Part shown: piece after piece, positions 47,141 to 58,780 of the stretch
How the letters are laid out: the number at the start of each line of letters is the position of its first letter
How positions within the stretch are numbered: the stretch's first letter is position 1
Assembly: GCF_041956535.1 (NCBI RefSeq)
Contig: NW_027192193.1
Location: 983,192-1,047,191, forward strand
Reading direction: 5' to 3'
DNA: 64,000 nucleotides
Source: Calcarisporiella thermophila CBS 279.70
Lineage: Eukaryota > Calcarisporiellomycota
Program-made: the position numbers and the translations under genes
The notes under the pieces: model-generated
What the model saw: the letters and a program-made list of their open reading frames with translations, nothing else
What the model was told of the DNA's origin: nothing
Database searches by the model: none

Positions 47141-49088
47141 TTCGGTCCCATGTATTATTATAGAATTTTCATTTTAAATTAAGCAATAATTATCGGTAGA
47201 AACTTAAGATGGAGAAACATCCAAGATTCTAATTACCTTACCCCAAATGCGAAAAATATAGCCGAGTCTTAAAATGCAGTCACAACATCGTCAAACGCCC
47301 CTTTTACCCCGGCAACTCTCAGCAACTCTCTATTAAAAAGTGCGAGAAAGTAATTGTAAAAAAACTGCAGAGTCCACTCTATTTAAAATTATATGCATGC
47401 TATGTTAATGTTTATTAACAAAGCCAGTGCGCTGAGTTGAAATTATTAAAGTGTATAGCTGGATTTAACTATTCTTTAAACATTATCTTCAATTTTTTCA
47501 ATTCTTTATTTCTCTTTTTTTATTCAATACCTCCCATTCTAATTTGACTTACCGTATAAAAAGAGCTTTCTCTTTACCATCATTATAAATAATGGATCCC
47601 AACATTAAATTACTTCCTAACAAGATCTGCGCCAGTATTGTCCGGCTGAGATAAAGATGAGACCTCGCGACAGGTCGTTGCCACTCTGAACAGCAAAATA
47701 CACTATATTATTTATTATTCTACTTTATCACAAGTAGTCTAATACTTTAGTTAACAATCACCAATTTCCTTTCTTAAAGCAAGATTGACATTGAATTGGT
47801 TGAGGGATTGAGTTATCTGCTGCTTTCAATCTGCATACTTTGGTAATTTAATTTTTGAACATGTTGCTATGTTTAATTTTTCCATATCAAGAAAGCATCC
47901 AAGCAACAAATAAATTAAGCTCCGCTTTGACCATTTTACGTATCAAATCTAAGAATACACAGGGATAATTGAATAATCTTTCCGTGCAACGCTATAGCAT
48001 AAAATATACTTCTTTATTTCAATAATCAACCCAATCCAAGGGAATAGTGACCACTCTACGCATCATTGTAGTAAATCTGCAATAGTTTTAGATTCTTCGG
48101 ATCCTGCAGTGTATCTGCGAGCATACATACAATAACGTTTATGTGACTAAGATGTATTGGTCGGCAGAAGACTGCAATCTCGAAAATATCTCTCAATTAT
48201 AATAATTGTGTGAAGGCCAGCGCTGCAAAAGAGACTAGGAGGTTGGCACTTTTGCAAATAGGCGAAGTACATCCAGATTAGCTCCAATAAATTTTCTAGC
48301 TGAAAAGGTTGTATCTCATTCGTTACTAACTTAGTATAGCATATTACTAGTTATTGATGCTAGAAAATAACTCTGGCATTGACTTGTGTTGATAATATTG
48401 GGTTGAGTCGAATTGATACAGGAGAGCTCTAGTGCCTGTATCAAGGAAATACTTTCGGTAAAAATGAAGACGATATCACAGTGAGCAATAGTATTCGTAG
48501 AGATATTAATCCTTTCCATGACTGTGATAACTTATAACTTCATCCGTTAATTGATAGATCTGAGGAATGCAAGGTAAAAGTGCAAAATTTCATGGTATAT
48601 TAGAAAGAGTAAAAGTCTGAACTAACTATCCAATTTTTTTGGGATGGAAAGTGCGAATCTCTCTTTAAATCCAAATACTCTCGAACATTTCATGAGCATA
48701 TTAGCAATAGTTGCAACGGTCGTAGTATGAATGATGCCGAGAGGTTCTAGAGTGTCATTTGCTTAATTAACCAAAGATTAATTTACGCATTGAATGAGTT
48801 ATAGTGCACAATTCAAAGAACGGAATTTCCCACAAACCTCATTAGCATTCGATAGTATGGGAGTCAACGGTCTCCAGGGCATATCCCTTTCATGGCAATT
48901 TCCAAAGTGAACGAAAACATTCATCTTCGGCCGAGATTACTAACGGAGTTAAATAATATTAATGACTTAGAAATATCCCCCGAAGCCAACTTTCCTTTTT
49001 GAAATATTACGCCCTAGTTCATATTCTGATATATTGAGCATATAATGAGCACAGAGTAATTCCTTTTTGATACTAAAGCCATACCAAT
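47141..49088. other. Long intergenic region, 1,948 bp
   Basis: The longest gene-free stretch here, between the divergent GGDEF and diacylglycerol kinase genes. AT-rich. At about 47558 a TATAAAAAG box precedes a 20-codon frame (47592-47654, starting MDPNIKLLPNK). A minus-strand frame at 48331-48519 is unrecognisable. I see no transposon ends, long repeats or tRNA-like structure. Confidence 0.5.
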
Positions 49089-50646
49089 ATGGCAGATAAG
49101 AAAATCAGCACTCATATTTTTATTTTTGTCAATCCCAAGTCCGGGTCACAAAAGGGGAAGGAATTAACCAATCTTGACAATGAATTTCCACTTCCTAATC
49201 GTCCGGAAATTAGTGTCCATGTGTGCAATGTCCTCGACGAAGAAGACAAGAATCGTGGATTAGCGCAATTGAAACAATTACATGATGAGGGCTGGGGTCA
49301 AAATAGGAGTCTCCAGGCGTGGTCTGCAGGGGGAGATGGGACTGTCATGGCGATAGTGCATGATTGTTTAACCAGGGGAATAGATTTAAACCGAATAACA
49401 TTTTCTTGTAAGGTGTACTCTTATCTTTAAGGGCGAGAGAAGTTATTTTATTTATTTCTTTTTGATTATTCAGGCATTCCTCTGGGAACCGGTAATGATT
49501 TTGCTCAAGGTAAACCATACGGCACATATTTAATTTTTGCGATTGACACTAACAGTTCTTTATCACCCTGAACTATTATACTGATAGTGATGGTAAGTGC
49601 ACAAATAGCTGCGATGATATGGCCATTTATCTCCTCAACTGTGGGGCTGATAATGCGCTGCGCTTTCAATAGGGATGGGGCAAAACGATGCATGGTAGAA
49701 TTGTGGGTCGGAACCTCAAAAAGTTACGCGAAATTGTAGAGAAACGAGTGGATGGAGAGGCGGCGCATCTTGATATATGGGAGATGGAAATGAGAACCTA
49801 TGACACTGGATTTGTACGCAAGTCGGGAAAGTCATATCGGGATGACCGCCAGGAGACGCTCACTCGAAAATTCAGCAACTATATATCAATCGGCGTGCAG
49901 GGATATGTTGGCTCTGAATTTGAGAAAAATCGCTCGAGTAAACGTGCCCTCAATGGATGCGTATACTTCTTCGAATCGATCAAATGGATTTTTTTCCGGC
50001 GGTTTCCAAACCTTGCTCCTCTAATGTATTATTTTGAGCAAAAAGAAAAACCCGTCCTTTATTGCTGCCGGGATGATGGGGAAGAGATTCCTGAGAAGTT
50101 CAACGATGTACCGCGTCTTATTAACAACCCAATCGAACTCGTCATCCAGAATATTCCCCATATATGGTGAAAATTCAACCAATGGCTCTATTTACGGCGG
50201 TTTTACTAACTATTCCATTTCACAGGGGGCGGGAAATTGCACTCTGGGATGAAGCAGTTAAGGGGGAAGAATGCGTGCAAAATCGATCGGGTGCATGTGA
50301 CCCAAGCAAATGGACTAAGCAACTTGCAAACGATGGGCTAATCGAAGTGTTTCTAATCCGTAGCGTAGGCTCCTATTTGAAGAAGCTTTTTGGCGAGCGC
50401 CAACATCTTTCGCGCATCGGTCAGTTTGATGAGCTGACGATCCAGTTCCGCAAACCAGAGGAAACCTTGGCAGGCGGAAACAAACATAAGATAGATCAGC
50501 TCTGTATAATGGTGGATGGGGAATTTTATACAGTTCAGCATCCTAAGAGCCTGAGTATAAAGCGTTTGACGCAAATTCTCTTACTCGGGTCAAGCCCTAA
50601 GAGGTCTCGGCTAGTACGGGATGAGAAAGTCACGAAGGGGAGCTGA
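49089..50646 (+). CDS. Diacylglycerol kinase (catalytic plus accessory domains only)
   Basis: Phosphorylates diacylglycerol to phosphatidic acid. Exons 49089-49407, 49474-49509, 49588-49592 (5 nt), 49673-50166 and 50226-50646 give 424 residues. Start region IFIFVNPKSGSQKGKELTN; ATP site SAGGDGTVMAIVHDC; after splicing, SCIPLGTGNDFAQVMGWGKT, the DAGK catalytic motif. The accessory domain includes FSNYISIGVQGYVGSEFEKN and a later VIQNIPHIWGREIALWDEAV. There are no C1, EF-hand or PH domains, so this is the compact type, regulated through expression or partners. The 5-nt exon TGATG supplies Val-Met before GWG; without it the frame is lost. Gene symbol withheld since fungal naming for this type is not uniform. 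Confidence 0.92.
49588..49592 (+). other. Putative 5-nt micro-exon of the diacylglycerol kinase gene
   Basis: TGATG lies between an acceptor (actgatag) and a donor (gtaagt) and joins CAA G|TG ATG|GGA TGG, giving Q-V-M-G-W in the conserved NDFxxxxGWG stretch. Flanking introns are 78 nt (49510-49587) and 80 nt (49593-49672). Confidence 0.78.
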
Positions 50647-51286
50647 TTTGCTGTTTACTTGTTAGTTGATTTATTGCTCTTTACTCTCTATTTATTCTCC
50701 CTTTTTTTTGCTCTACTTTCGCTGAATAGCATGACATTCGAGGTATATTTTTATATTGTCCAGAAATTTAATGACCTTCCATTCCAAGCAATATGAAACA
50801 GGCCACAAAGCGAGTTGCTGCACAGGTTTTCTGTTGTTTTTTTGGAAATCACTATTAAACTTTCGCAACGGAAAACAAACAGAAAAGCAATAGCGCAAAT
50901 AAACAAATTCCCTTTTCCTCCCTATCATCTCCAGCCCTCCCCTCCTTTCCCCCAGGGATCGAATCGTAGCTGTGTCTGCTTACAGGATTGACCGTTTCCT
51001 GTTCTTTTTTTGTTCTGCCTTTACCCTTTACTCATCATCAGTTGGATGCCCTTTCATTTCTATACTTACAATCGTTTAACCCAAGGAGCTCTTGCTTTCA
51101 TGGTTTAGCCCCAATTTCGTTACCTTCAACTTCCACTCTCTTTCAAAAGCACCCTATTCTTCTATCCTTCTTTTATTTTTTCTCCCTCTATTTCACTCAT
51201 TCATTTGACCCCATTTCTAGTAGCAAAGAATATTATCGTGTATTATACGAAGTAAATATCCAGCCATAGTTTTTTTTACGTATATC
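50647..51286. promoter_or_regulatory. RhoGEF upstream region with long CT-rich leader
   Basis: 640 bp. From about 50990 to 51230 the plus strand is strongly pyrimidine-rich (stretches such as ttctatccttcttttatttt). This resembles a fungal 5' leader for the gene starting at 51287. No separate gene seen. Confidence 0.45.
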
Positions 51287-54200
51287 ATGCTGCAGACAGA
51301 GCATCTTTCATCATCTGTTCGGATACGGGAAGACAATTCTTCAGTTTATTCATGTTCTCTACAGCGAACTTTCACAGAAACCAAGGATGAAGAGTGGGAG
51401 AATATTTCTACAATGCTGAAAAGTTGGAATACGAATACTGAACCTTCACATAATCTCAGCACAGCATCTAGCATGGACCCTCCCACATCGACATATATAC
51501 CCGAACGCACAAAAGAAAAACCGATAGCAGCTTCATACCCACTATCTCAACCTCAAATACCGTCTGAACCCGTCTCACAATCTAACGCTACCAACCTTTC
51601 TTATTCCTCTGAAATGAAAACGAATCAAGCTCCCAAAATACTCGAGAAAAAACGGTTTGTACCAAACCGTGGTCAACAGGCAGAACCGAAGCCTCGTGAG
51701 AGTGTTTCGCGCGTCTCTTTAGCTAGATCGTTTATGTCACGGCTCTTTTCACGAGATAATGACACTCGACCACACACACCAACACAAGCCCCCAAACCCA
51801 CAGTGCACACGGTGACTACGTGCTCCAATGCCGGGAGGGAGTCCTCGTCAACTTTAGCAAATGCCGAGGACGATTCAGCCGATGACAACAGCACAATAAA
51901 AGGGCAAGAGATTGCACAACAACCTTCACCACCCTCTCAGCCATCCTTAATTAACGAACCATCAGAATCGGTTGCGACTCCACCCATGCTTCAAGAGCCG
52001 TTGTTATCTGAAGAAAATGCGGCCCTTGACTCTGATATGAATCATGAAGCACCACAGGTGCCAGAAATGGCGCTCCCTTCGCGAACCGAACTTTGTGCCG
52101 CAAATGTGACCATTCAAGTTAGTGATGCTGACAATAGCGTGCTGGTACATGAAGACAATGAAGGTGTTCAACCTCAGCAAGAGATAAATGCACGTGTTGT
52201 AGAGCACACCATCTCTCCTACTGCCACTTCTTTCTCAGAGCAAACACGGAGTTCCTACACTACTTCATCCCCGCCCTCCCCCTTATCACCTAGAATACCT
52301 CAAATGTCGCAAATTCCAGATAATAATACCAAAATCCATTGTATGATGAATACAAATAGCTCAGAGCTGGGGAGAATCCCTAGGGGTAAAATTCAACGAT
52401 GGGCAGACTTTCTCCACTAAAAAAATAGTAATCCCCTATTTATTCTTAATAGGCACTACCCATTTACTCGCTTCTAATAATCGCATACCGGGGAAACAAC
52501 TTAGTCCTGTCTTCTCGGCTCTCTTTGAAACTCTGATGGTCCTGGATCTATCTTTCAATCAGATTTTTATATTGCCAAAGGAGGTTGGGCTTCTCATAAA
52601 CCTCAAAGAACTATATCTTCAAGGCAACATGCTGCACGATTTGCCCGACACCTTAGCGAAATGTCTTGAGCTCGAAGTGCTCGACTTGCAGGGAAATATA
52701 TTCGAGGAACTTCGTAAGCTCCATATATGGCCAGGATTTTGATTGAATAATGATTGTAACAATTCATTTTTTCTTGTTTAATCCAGCTGCGAGCACCCAA
52801 AAGCTAATTCAGCTGCGACACCTTGACATTCGCAACAATCGAATACGGCATATTCCACCATTTCTCTGTTGCCTCTCAGGCACGCTCACCAGCTTCTTGT
52901 ACGAGGGCAATCCACTAGAGTCCTGGTATCACGAACTCGCATCGCCACCCCCTATTACCGCAAGCTCAAATACAAACATCTCCCAGGAGGATAATGCTAG
53001 AACCAAATCGCTGCGAAAGTTAAACTCTGCCCCCTCGCTCTGGCGACGACAAAGCCAGGCATCAAACATGAGTATGAAAGATGATTACGAGAACAATCAA
53101 CGCACCTCAATGCCAGTGATTGGTTTTACTGAGGCTCAGGTCACGGTTCCAGACCAACCCAGTTTAGATTCCTCACGAGCGTCTATGTGGTCCACTTACC
53201 CCAGACGGCTTCACAGCCCACCGCCAAAGGCCTATCGTAACTCAATGTACAGCAATGCTGATGATCAGTCTGTCTATAACCTTCAGGATCGTCGCAGTTC
53301 GCGAGTCACTCTAGATCAGGGAAGCCACCTGCAACGGGACAAGGTTAGATCCCCTTCTCCGGTAGTATCCCTTCTTAAAGGCGTAAAAGACGCCATGAAT
53401 TTACGCAGATCTAGCGTCATCTCGACCTCCTCAGTGCAACCGCTTGGTTCTCCCGAGTTATCTCCTCCCCATATGATTTCTCCCGAGCAGATAGACCACC
53501 GAGGATCTCCATCACGCCCTACCTCCTTCTTTTCCAAGAGCAATTTCCGACTAAGCCTGATATCGTCCGTTAGCCAACCGACGGCAGATATGGGACGTTA
53601 TGTTCCGGAGCATCCCCAACGAGCTAGTGCCGGTGGGAGACTCATGCGGAAATCGTCGCGGGTAGAGCGTGCGCTCGATGTACCTCCACCCAATTTCGGG
53701 CAAACAATGCGCGACTCAGGCTTTGCACGAAGTTGGAGTGTCGCGGGGGATACCTCACTAGAGCCATTAGAGGATGAAAAGGTTTTGCTGGATGCGAACA
53801 ATCTGGATGCCGTCATCGACGAAAGGAAGGATTGGTTGACGCCATCTCTGGCCATGGATTCTCTCCAGACGCATCGCCAGGTTCGCGCGATGGACTCAAA
53901 TCCAGAGAGTAGGTGCACTTCTGCCTTAACCATTCGCACGACAGCATCTTTGGAATGCGAAGACCCAGCCAATTTGATGTCTCTTCCTTCATCACGGTCA
54001 AGCTCATTATCCTCATCGCCTTCACATTCTACTTTGAACACGCCTACTCGAGGCTTTGATCACAAAATGTCGCCAACCAATTTGCCTCCTGACGCACACC
54101 CTGGGGATAGTGCTCTGAGTCGGCTCCTTGGTGGACTTCGAGATCTCTACGACTTAGACTCAGAGACGAGTGAGTATGAGCAGGTGATGGCGTGGCGGAG

Positions 54201-55425
54201 GGTCTACAATACAGCAGAGAGCGAACGTAGGCTTATCTATGGAAACGAGGCGGGAGAGCGGGGTGAAAATATCGAGCCCTTGCGAACACCCACTCCAAAA
54301 CATGTGCGTCGGCGCCGTTTTATTCTCCGCGAAATACTTACCACGGAAAGATCGTATGTGCAGGGATTGCAAGAGTTTATGGACATCTACGTGGAGCCTA
54401 GTGCTCAGGTGCTCTCGCCGCAGGAGAGAAAACAAGTGTTTTCCAATTTCGAGAGTATCCTCGCTTTTCACCGAGACCATTTCTTACCGGCTCTGGAGGA
54501 GGAGGTGTCGCGACTAACCAATGACAAGGAGGTGAACGATATGGACGACGGCATACAAGATGATCCAGTAAGAGTTGGAGGCGTGTTTGTAAAGCTGGCC
54601 GATTTTCTACGCATGTATAGTTTCTACATTAATAACTGTGATTCCGCATTGGGGATGCTGGAGGGATGGCGCCGGAGTCGAAAGCCGGTGAAGCAGCTGA
54701 TGGAGGCCGCAAGAACCCATTCCCGACACGCGCAGATCAATTTTCAAGGCTATTTGCTATTGCCGGTTCAGCGGATTCCGCGCTATCGCCTCCTTCTGAA
54801 AGATCTTTTACGCAACACGTACGAAAGCCACGGCGATTACGCAGATCTGCGTCGCGCCTCAGAGGCCATGGAGGCACGCGCCGAAGAGGTCAATGCTCGT
54901 AAGCGTGAGCACGAAAACCATGAGCGAATTGTTCAAATTCAGGCGATGCTGCGCTCTCGATCTCGTACGGTGCTTGTACAGCATGACCGCCGCCTGATAC
55001 GAGAGGGTTTCCTGCGGATTTCACACGTCGCGAGACGGGTTCCCTACACCGAGTCGCCCATCGCCGGGGCGCAGCGGCTCAGTGTTACTTATGTCAGGCG
55101 AGAATTTTACTTTTTCCTGTTCAACGACATCTTTGTGTGGTGTAAGGCGAGCAGTGGACACTACCAACTGTTGCGACAACGATCCGCCGGGGGTGCAAAC
55201 GCGTCCATCCTTCCTCTAGTGCCGACGCTCGCGCAAGGTCAAATGCAATTGCAGATGACGTTGAAACTGGACTCGCGACTCGAACCCGCCTCCGTTGTAC
55301 AAGTATTCGAGGAGAAAATGCTTCGCGTGGTCGACTCTACCGGAATCTACTATCTGGCCTCCGTCCTCTCGAATGGGGACGCTGACCTCGATATCTGGGC
55401 AAAAGCTATCAATACCCGATGGTGA
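51287..55425 (+). CDS. Leucine-rich-repeat RhoGEF (LRR-DH-PH)
   Basis: Guanine-nucleotide exchange factor for a Rho/Cdc42-type GTPase. Exons 51287-52385, 52453-52713 and 52787-55425 join in frame to 1,332 residues. Residues 1-365 are disordered and Ser/Pro/Thr-rich. Next come about four LRRs across all three exons: LLASNNRIPGKQL, MVLDLSFNQIFILPKEVGLL, NLKELYLQGNMLHDLPDTLA, LRHLDIRNNRIRHIPPFLCC. A second long disordered Ser-rich region follows. The DH domain (about 960-1160) starts RFILREILTTERSYVQGLQE and contains the CR3 helix QGYLLLPVQRIPRYRLLLKD. A PH domain follows, with EFYFFLFNDIFVWCKASSGH. The C-terminal half is richer in G+C than its neighbours. The target GTPase cannot be told from sequence. 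Confidence 0.93.
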
Positions 55426-55826
55426 TTCATTGTATCAGACACATTTTTACACCCCCATTTTCAACGCAATAATATCATGCTTTTTTTTTTTTTTACGTCG
55501 CTATCCATTTTTATTCCTCGTTTCAGCCTTATTTCTATTCTATTAATCCATCGCTGCAATTTCTTGTTATTATTGTTTTGATTGTTTTGCTAGTTCATTC
55601 CCCATTTTTTATCCTCCACTCCAATATATTTGTGCTTCTCTCTAACGTATATACATAAATGCGTGCGTGTTTGTGTGCACTTTCCAAGGGGAAAATGAGA
55701 GGAACTCTATTTCTCCAATGTCGAATAAAGTTTTAAGCTCCCACTTGAGTGACTGCGAATTGGACAACAATAATTCAACAGAAAAACAATTAGTGTGAAA
55801 GCATATTTGCTGACACAATTCTCGCC
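55426..55826. other. Intergenic, 401 bp
   Basis: RhoGEF 3' flank with a 14-base T run near 55480, then the short upstream region of the synthetase. No gene seen. Confidence 0.5.
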
Positions 55827-57275
55827 ATGCTGACACGGTCGTTCGCCTCCATCCGTTCTCTACCTATCGGCCGGTATACCAGCTTGTCAAAGCGCTTAAA
55901 ATTACTTGGTCCCACCCGCTTCTCGTCATCGTCCTCCGTTTCCACACCCCTTCCCCAAGCCCCCCTCACCAATGCAAAACCGAAGCCCGCCACAAGCGCA
56001 GGCGACTTGGCCAATCGCGACCACCGTGCCATTGCAAAAGCTCAGCAGCTCTTCATGATTCATCCCAGTAGTCCTGGCTCTGTCTTTATGCTGCCACATG
56101 GGACACGCATAGTCCAACGGCTACAAGACTTTATACGGGGAGAGTACCATCGATTTGGGTACGAAGAGGTGATGACTCCGCTCATATACAAGAAGGATTT
56201 GTGGGAGACATCAGGACACTGGCAGAATTACAAAGAGAACATGTTTCTTGTCCATGGTGGCGATGGCCATGAGAATGACCTTGACAAGGATGGATTCGGG
56301 CTGAAGCCGATGAACTGTCCCGGCCATTGTCTCATTTTTGATAATGTGCCACGGTCTTACCGCGATTTGCCTCTGAGGTATGCTGATTTTAGTCCACTGC
56401 ATCGCAACGAGGCAACCGGGGCCCTTACCGGGCTAACGCGTGTGCGCCGCTTCCATCAAGACGATGCCCATATTTTCTGTACCGAATCACAAATTCAGCA
56501 AGAAGTTCGCGACTGTCTTACCCTGATCGACCGTATCTATTCCATATTCCGGTTCCCGCGCTACGAACTCACCCTGTCCACCCGGCCCGACGCTTATATG
56601 GGTGAGCTACGTGAATGGGACCATGCAGAGGCTGCCCTGCGCTCTGCCCTTGACTCCACCGGCAAGCCCTGGTCAATCAAGGAAGGAGACGGGGCCTTTT
56701 ATGGGCCCAAGATTGATGTGATGGTGGGCGATGCTCTAGGGCGGACTCACCAGACTGCCACCGTGCAGCTAGACTTCCAACTTCCAGCCCGATTTGGGCT
56801 CCGCTACCAGGATGAGCAGGACAAGCTTCGCACACCCATCATTATCCACCGTGCGGTGCTGGGCTCAGTGGAGCGTATGCTCGCCATCCTCATCGAGCAC
56901 ACCGAAGGAAAATGGCCATTTTGGCTAAGTCCGCGCCAAGCGGTCGTGATACCCGTCGGCCCCTCCTTTGAGGAATACGCACGCAAGGTTGCCAAGGCCC
57001 TCTCGCTCGGCCAGCGATCGCTCGACTTTAGGCCTGAAGAGGCGAATACGAGTCAACGCTACTACGTGAATGTCGATGCCTCGGCTCGACACAGTCTTGG
57101 GAAGATGATCCGCGAGGCACAGCTGCTGCGCTACAACTTTATTATGGTAGTCGGGCAAAAAGAGCAGGAGGCGGGGTTGGTAAATCTGCGCACGCGGGAC
57201 GGCAAGCAGCTAGGGACCAAGTCTTTGGAAGAAATCCTGGACGTTTGGGCTCAACTTGAATCCAACTACGAATGA
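55827..57275 (+). CDS. MST1: Mitochondrial threonyl-tRNA synthetase
   Basis: Class II synthetase that charges mitochondrial tRNA-Thr. Intronless, 482 residues, close to yeast Mst1. The N-terminus MLTRSFASIRSLPIGRYTSL is a typical mitochondrial presequence. No TGS or N2 editing domain is present, as in fungal mitochondrial ThrRS. Motif 1 region: YHRFGYEEVMTPLIYKKDLW; GLKPMNCPGHCLIF holds a zinc-binding cysteine; motif 2: HRNEATGALTGLTRVRRFHQ with DDAHIFC; GAFYGPKIDVMV; motif 3: HRAVLGSVERMLAILIEH. The anticodon-binding domain spans the last 100 residues (SPRQAVVIPVG onward). Intact. It ends in TGA at 57273-57275. Confidence 0.96.
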   Translation: MLTRSFASIRSLPIGRYTSLSKRLKLLGPTRFSSSSSVSTPLPQAPLTNAKPKPATSAGDLANRDHRAIAKAQQLFMIHPSSPGSVFMLPHGTRIVQRLQDFIRGEYHRFGYEEVMTPLIYKKDLWETSGHWQNYKENMFLVHGGDGHENDLDKDGFGLKPMNCPGHCLIFDNVPRSYRDLPLRYADFSPLHRNEATGALTGLTRVRRFHQDDAHIFCTESQIQQEVRDCLTLIDRIYSIFRFPRYELTLSTRPDAYMGELREWDHAEAALRSALDSTGKPWSIKEGDGAFYGPKIDVMVGDALGRTHQTATVQLDFQLPARFGLRYQDEQDKLRTPIIIHRAVLGSVERMLAILIEHTEGKWPFWLSPRQAVVIPVGPSFEEYARKVAKALSLGQRSLDFRPEEANTSQRYYVNVDASARHSLGKMIREAQLLRYNFIMVVGQKEQEAGLVNLRTRDGKQLGTKSLEEILDVWAQLESNYE

Positions 57276-57457
57276 ACGGAGGCTTCGGTTCACGAACTTT
57301 GTGTATTGGAGGTGCAGGAGGAACTCCAAGAGACTTTGAAAGGAACTTGATGCTATACTATTCTTGTTATTTTCCTTCTACTATAGACGCTGTTTTTTTT
57401 TTCTCTAATTCTAATAGAATTATCATGTATAATGTGTTTTTATGAGCAAGAGGTGTA

Positions 57458-57463
57458 AATAAA
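57458..57463 (+). terminator. AATAAA poly(A) signal for MST1
   Basis: Canonical hexamer about 180 bases after the MST1 stop, downstream of T-rich sequence. Confidence 0.5.
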
Positions 57464-57719
57464 GGGCAAGCTAAACTATTCACATTCAGTAAAGAGATAC
57501 AAATGAAACTAGGAGAGATATTGACAGTGATAGGCCGAGACCAAGTCTAGCAGCCTTCTTTGAGCCTCCTTCGCTCAACAGCCAGGGCCTAAGTAGAAAT
57601 CAAAAGTCTATTTTGTGAAAATACAAACCATCCTGTTCGAGATGGCACGAGTGGGAATCAATGACACTGGTCGAAAAAATATTTCGGTAATAGATGGAAA
57701 AATGAGTTATATCAAGACT

Positions 57720-58623
57720 CTAAATCATTCCTCTCCAAATTCTTGAGAGCAAGCTTAACTCCTCGTCCTTGACCTCCTTGACAATGACCGGGTGGCGTTG
57801 CGGAATCTTCCTGGTCTGCTCCTCGACCTCCCACTGGCTTGCGGCAATTGGGAGGCTAGACTGTCCCGCCGAGGTCTCCTCAGTCTCCTCTACCGTGCCA
57901 TCCGCGTATCGTACTCTGCGGCTTGTGCGCGTGACACCATTCTCTGTGGTGGAAACGATGACTTCCTCACGGCCATCCGGGTGTCGGACGCATCGGTGGG
58001 ACGAGGCCCTGTAAGACGTCTTTAGAATAGAAGGTGAATAGGGCTACTTGGATTCTTCAAGAGTTCTGATAGTACTGGGCTAAATTTACCTCTCCAGGTG
58101 CATTCCAACCGTTACTGTTTAATTTCTCTTCATTCCCCGGATTCTGGTAAAAAGGAGATTCTCGCTTCAAAAAGATATCCACAAATGATTCAGGATCCCT
58201 CGCAGCCTTTATAGCCTCCAGTTTTTCATGATCTGCCTCCGGGCCCCAGGGCGCATTCCATCCGAACAATATATCAAACCCGGAAAGAGGAGTGGGACGA
58301 CGGAGGCGGCGAGCGATGCGTTCCAAAAACCTGCCTTTTTCGCTTTCATCATCTCTTGATGTGATTCTCAAACTGGGCGGAGGGTAATAGAGCCGATTAT
58401 AATCGCTGTCGCTATACCACAGATCTGGGCGGAATATAGGGAGAAATGCTCCCATGAACATAGTGTTTAGCATGGAACCAAAGGCTGCCCGTGCGCGTTC
58501 GAATTCACGCTCCAGTTCCCTCTCGAATTCACGCTCGGTCTCTGCGAAAAAGGAGCCGAAATCGCGACGCTCGGGCATTTCAAAGAAGTCATCTTCTCTC
58601 CTTGTTTCGTCTGAGCGGTCCAT
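57720..58623 (-). CDS. Unrecognised protein with charged coiled-coil N-terminus and WNAPWGPE region
   Basis: Two exons (58623-58090, 58019-57720) give 277 residues in one frame; using the acceptor ttctaaag keeps phase, and the nearer acceptor at 58009 does not. I do not recognise the family. Visible parts: an Arg/Glu coiled-coil (FFAETEREFERELEREFERA), a hydrophobic-aromatic stretch (MLNTMFMGAFLPIFRPDLWY), a Pro/Arg-rich middle, GFDILFGWNAPWGPEADHEK, a second WNAP, and a C-terminal module beginning RASSHRCVRHPDGREEVIVS, with TENGVTRTSRRVRYADGTVE after it. The last part, with paired beta-strand-like DG turns, resembles tails seen in some mitochondrial or chaperone-associated proteins, but that is only an impression. 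It lies between MST1 and VPS34. Confidence 0.72.
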
Positions 58624-58780
58624 TTTCGTAATGGTGGATCACGGCTAAGGATGTTTGGGAAGTTTGAATGGATTTAGTTTCAAAAATCTTCGAGTTTCGA
58701 TTTTATAAAAGGGAGCGCTTGGCAGGAGCAGTCACAATGGTTCATTAAAATAAAAGTATTGTACATGATTTTATTGCGTT

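Noticed and set aside
49314-49509. GGDGT motif of the diacylglycerol kinase as a second GGDEF-like protein
   Set aside because: GGDGT with PLGTGNDFA is the lipid-kinase nucleotide site, unrelated to GGDEF cyclases. Being next to the GGDEF gene is coincidental on present evidence.
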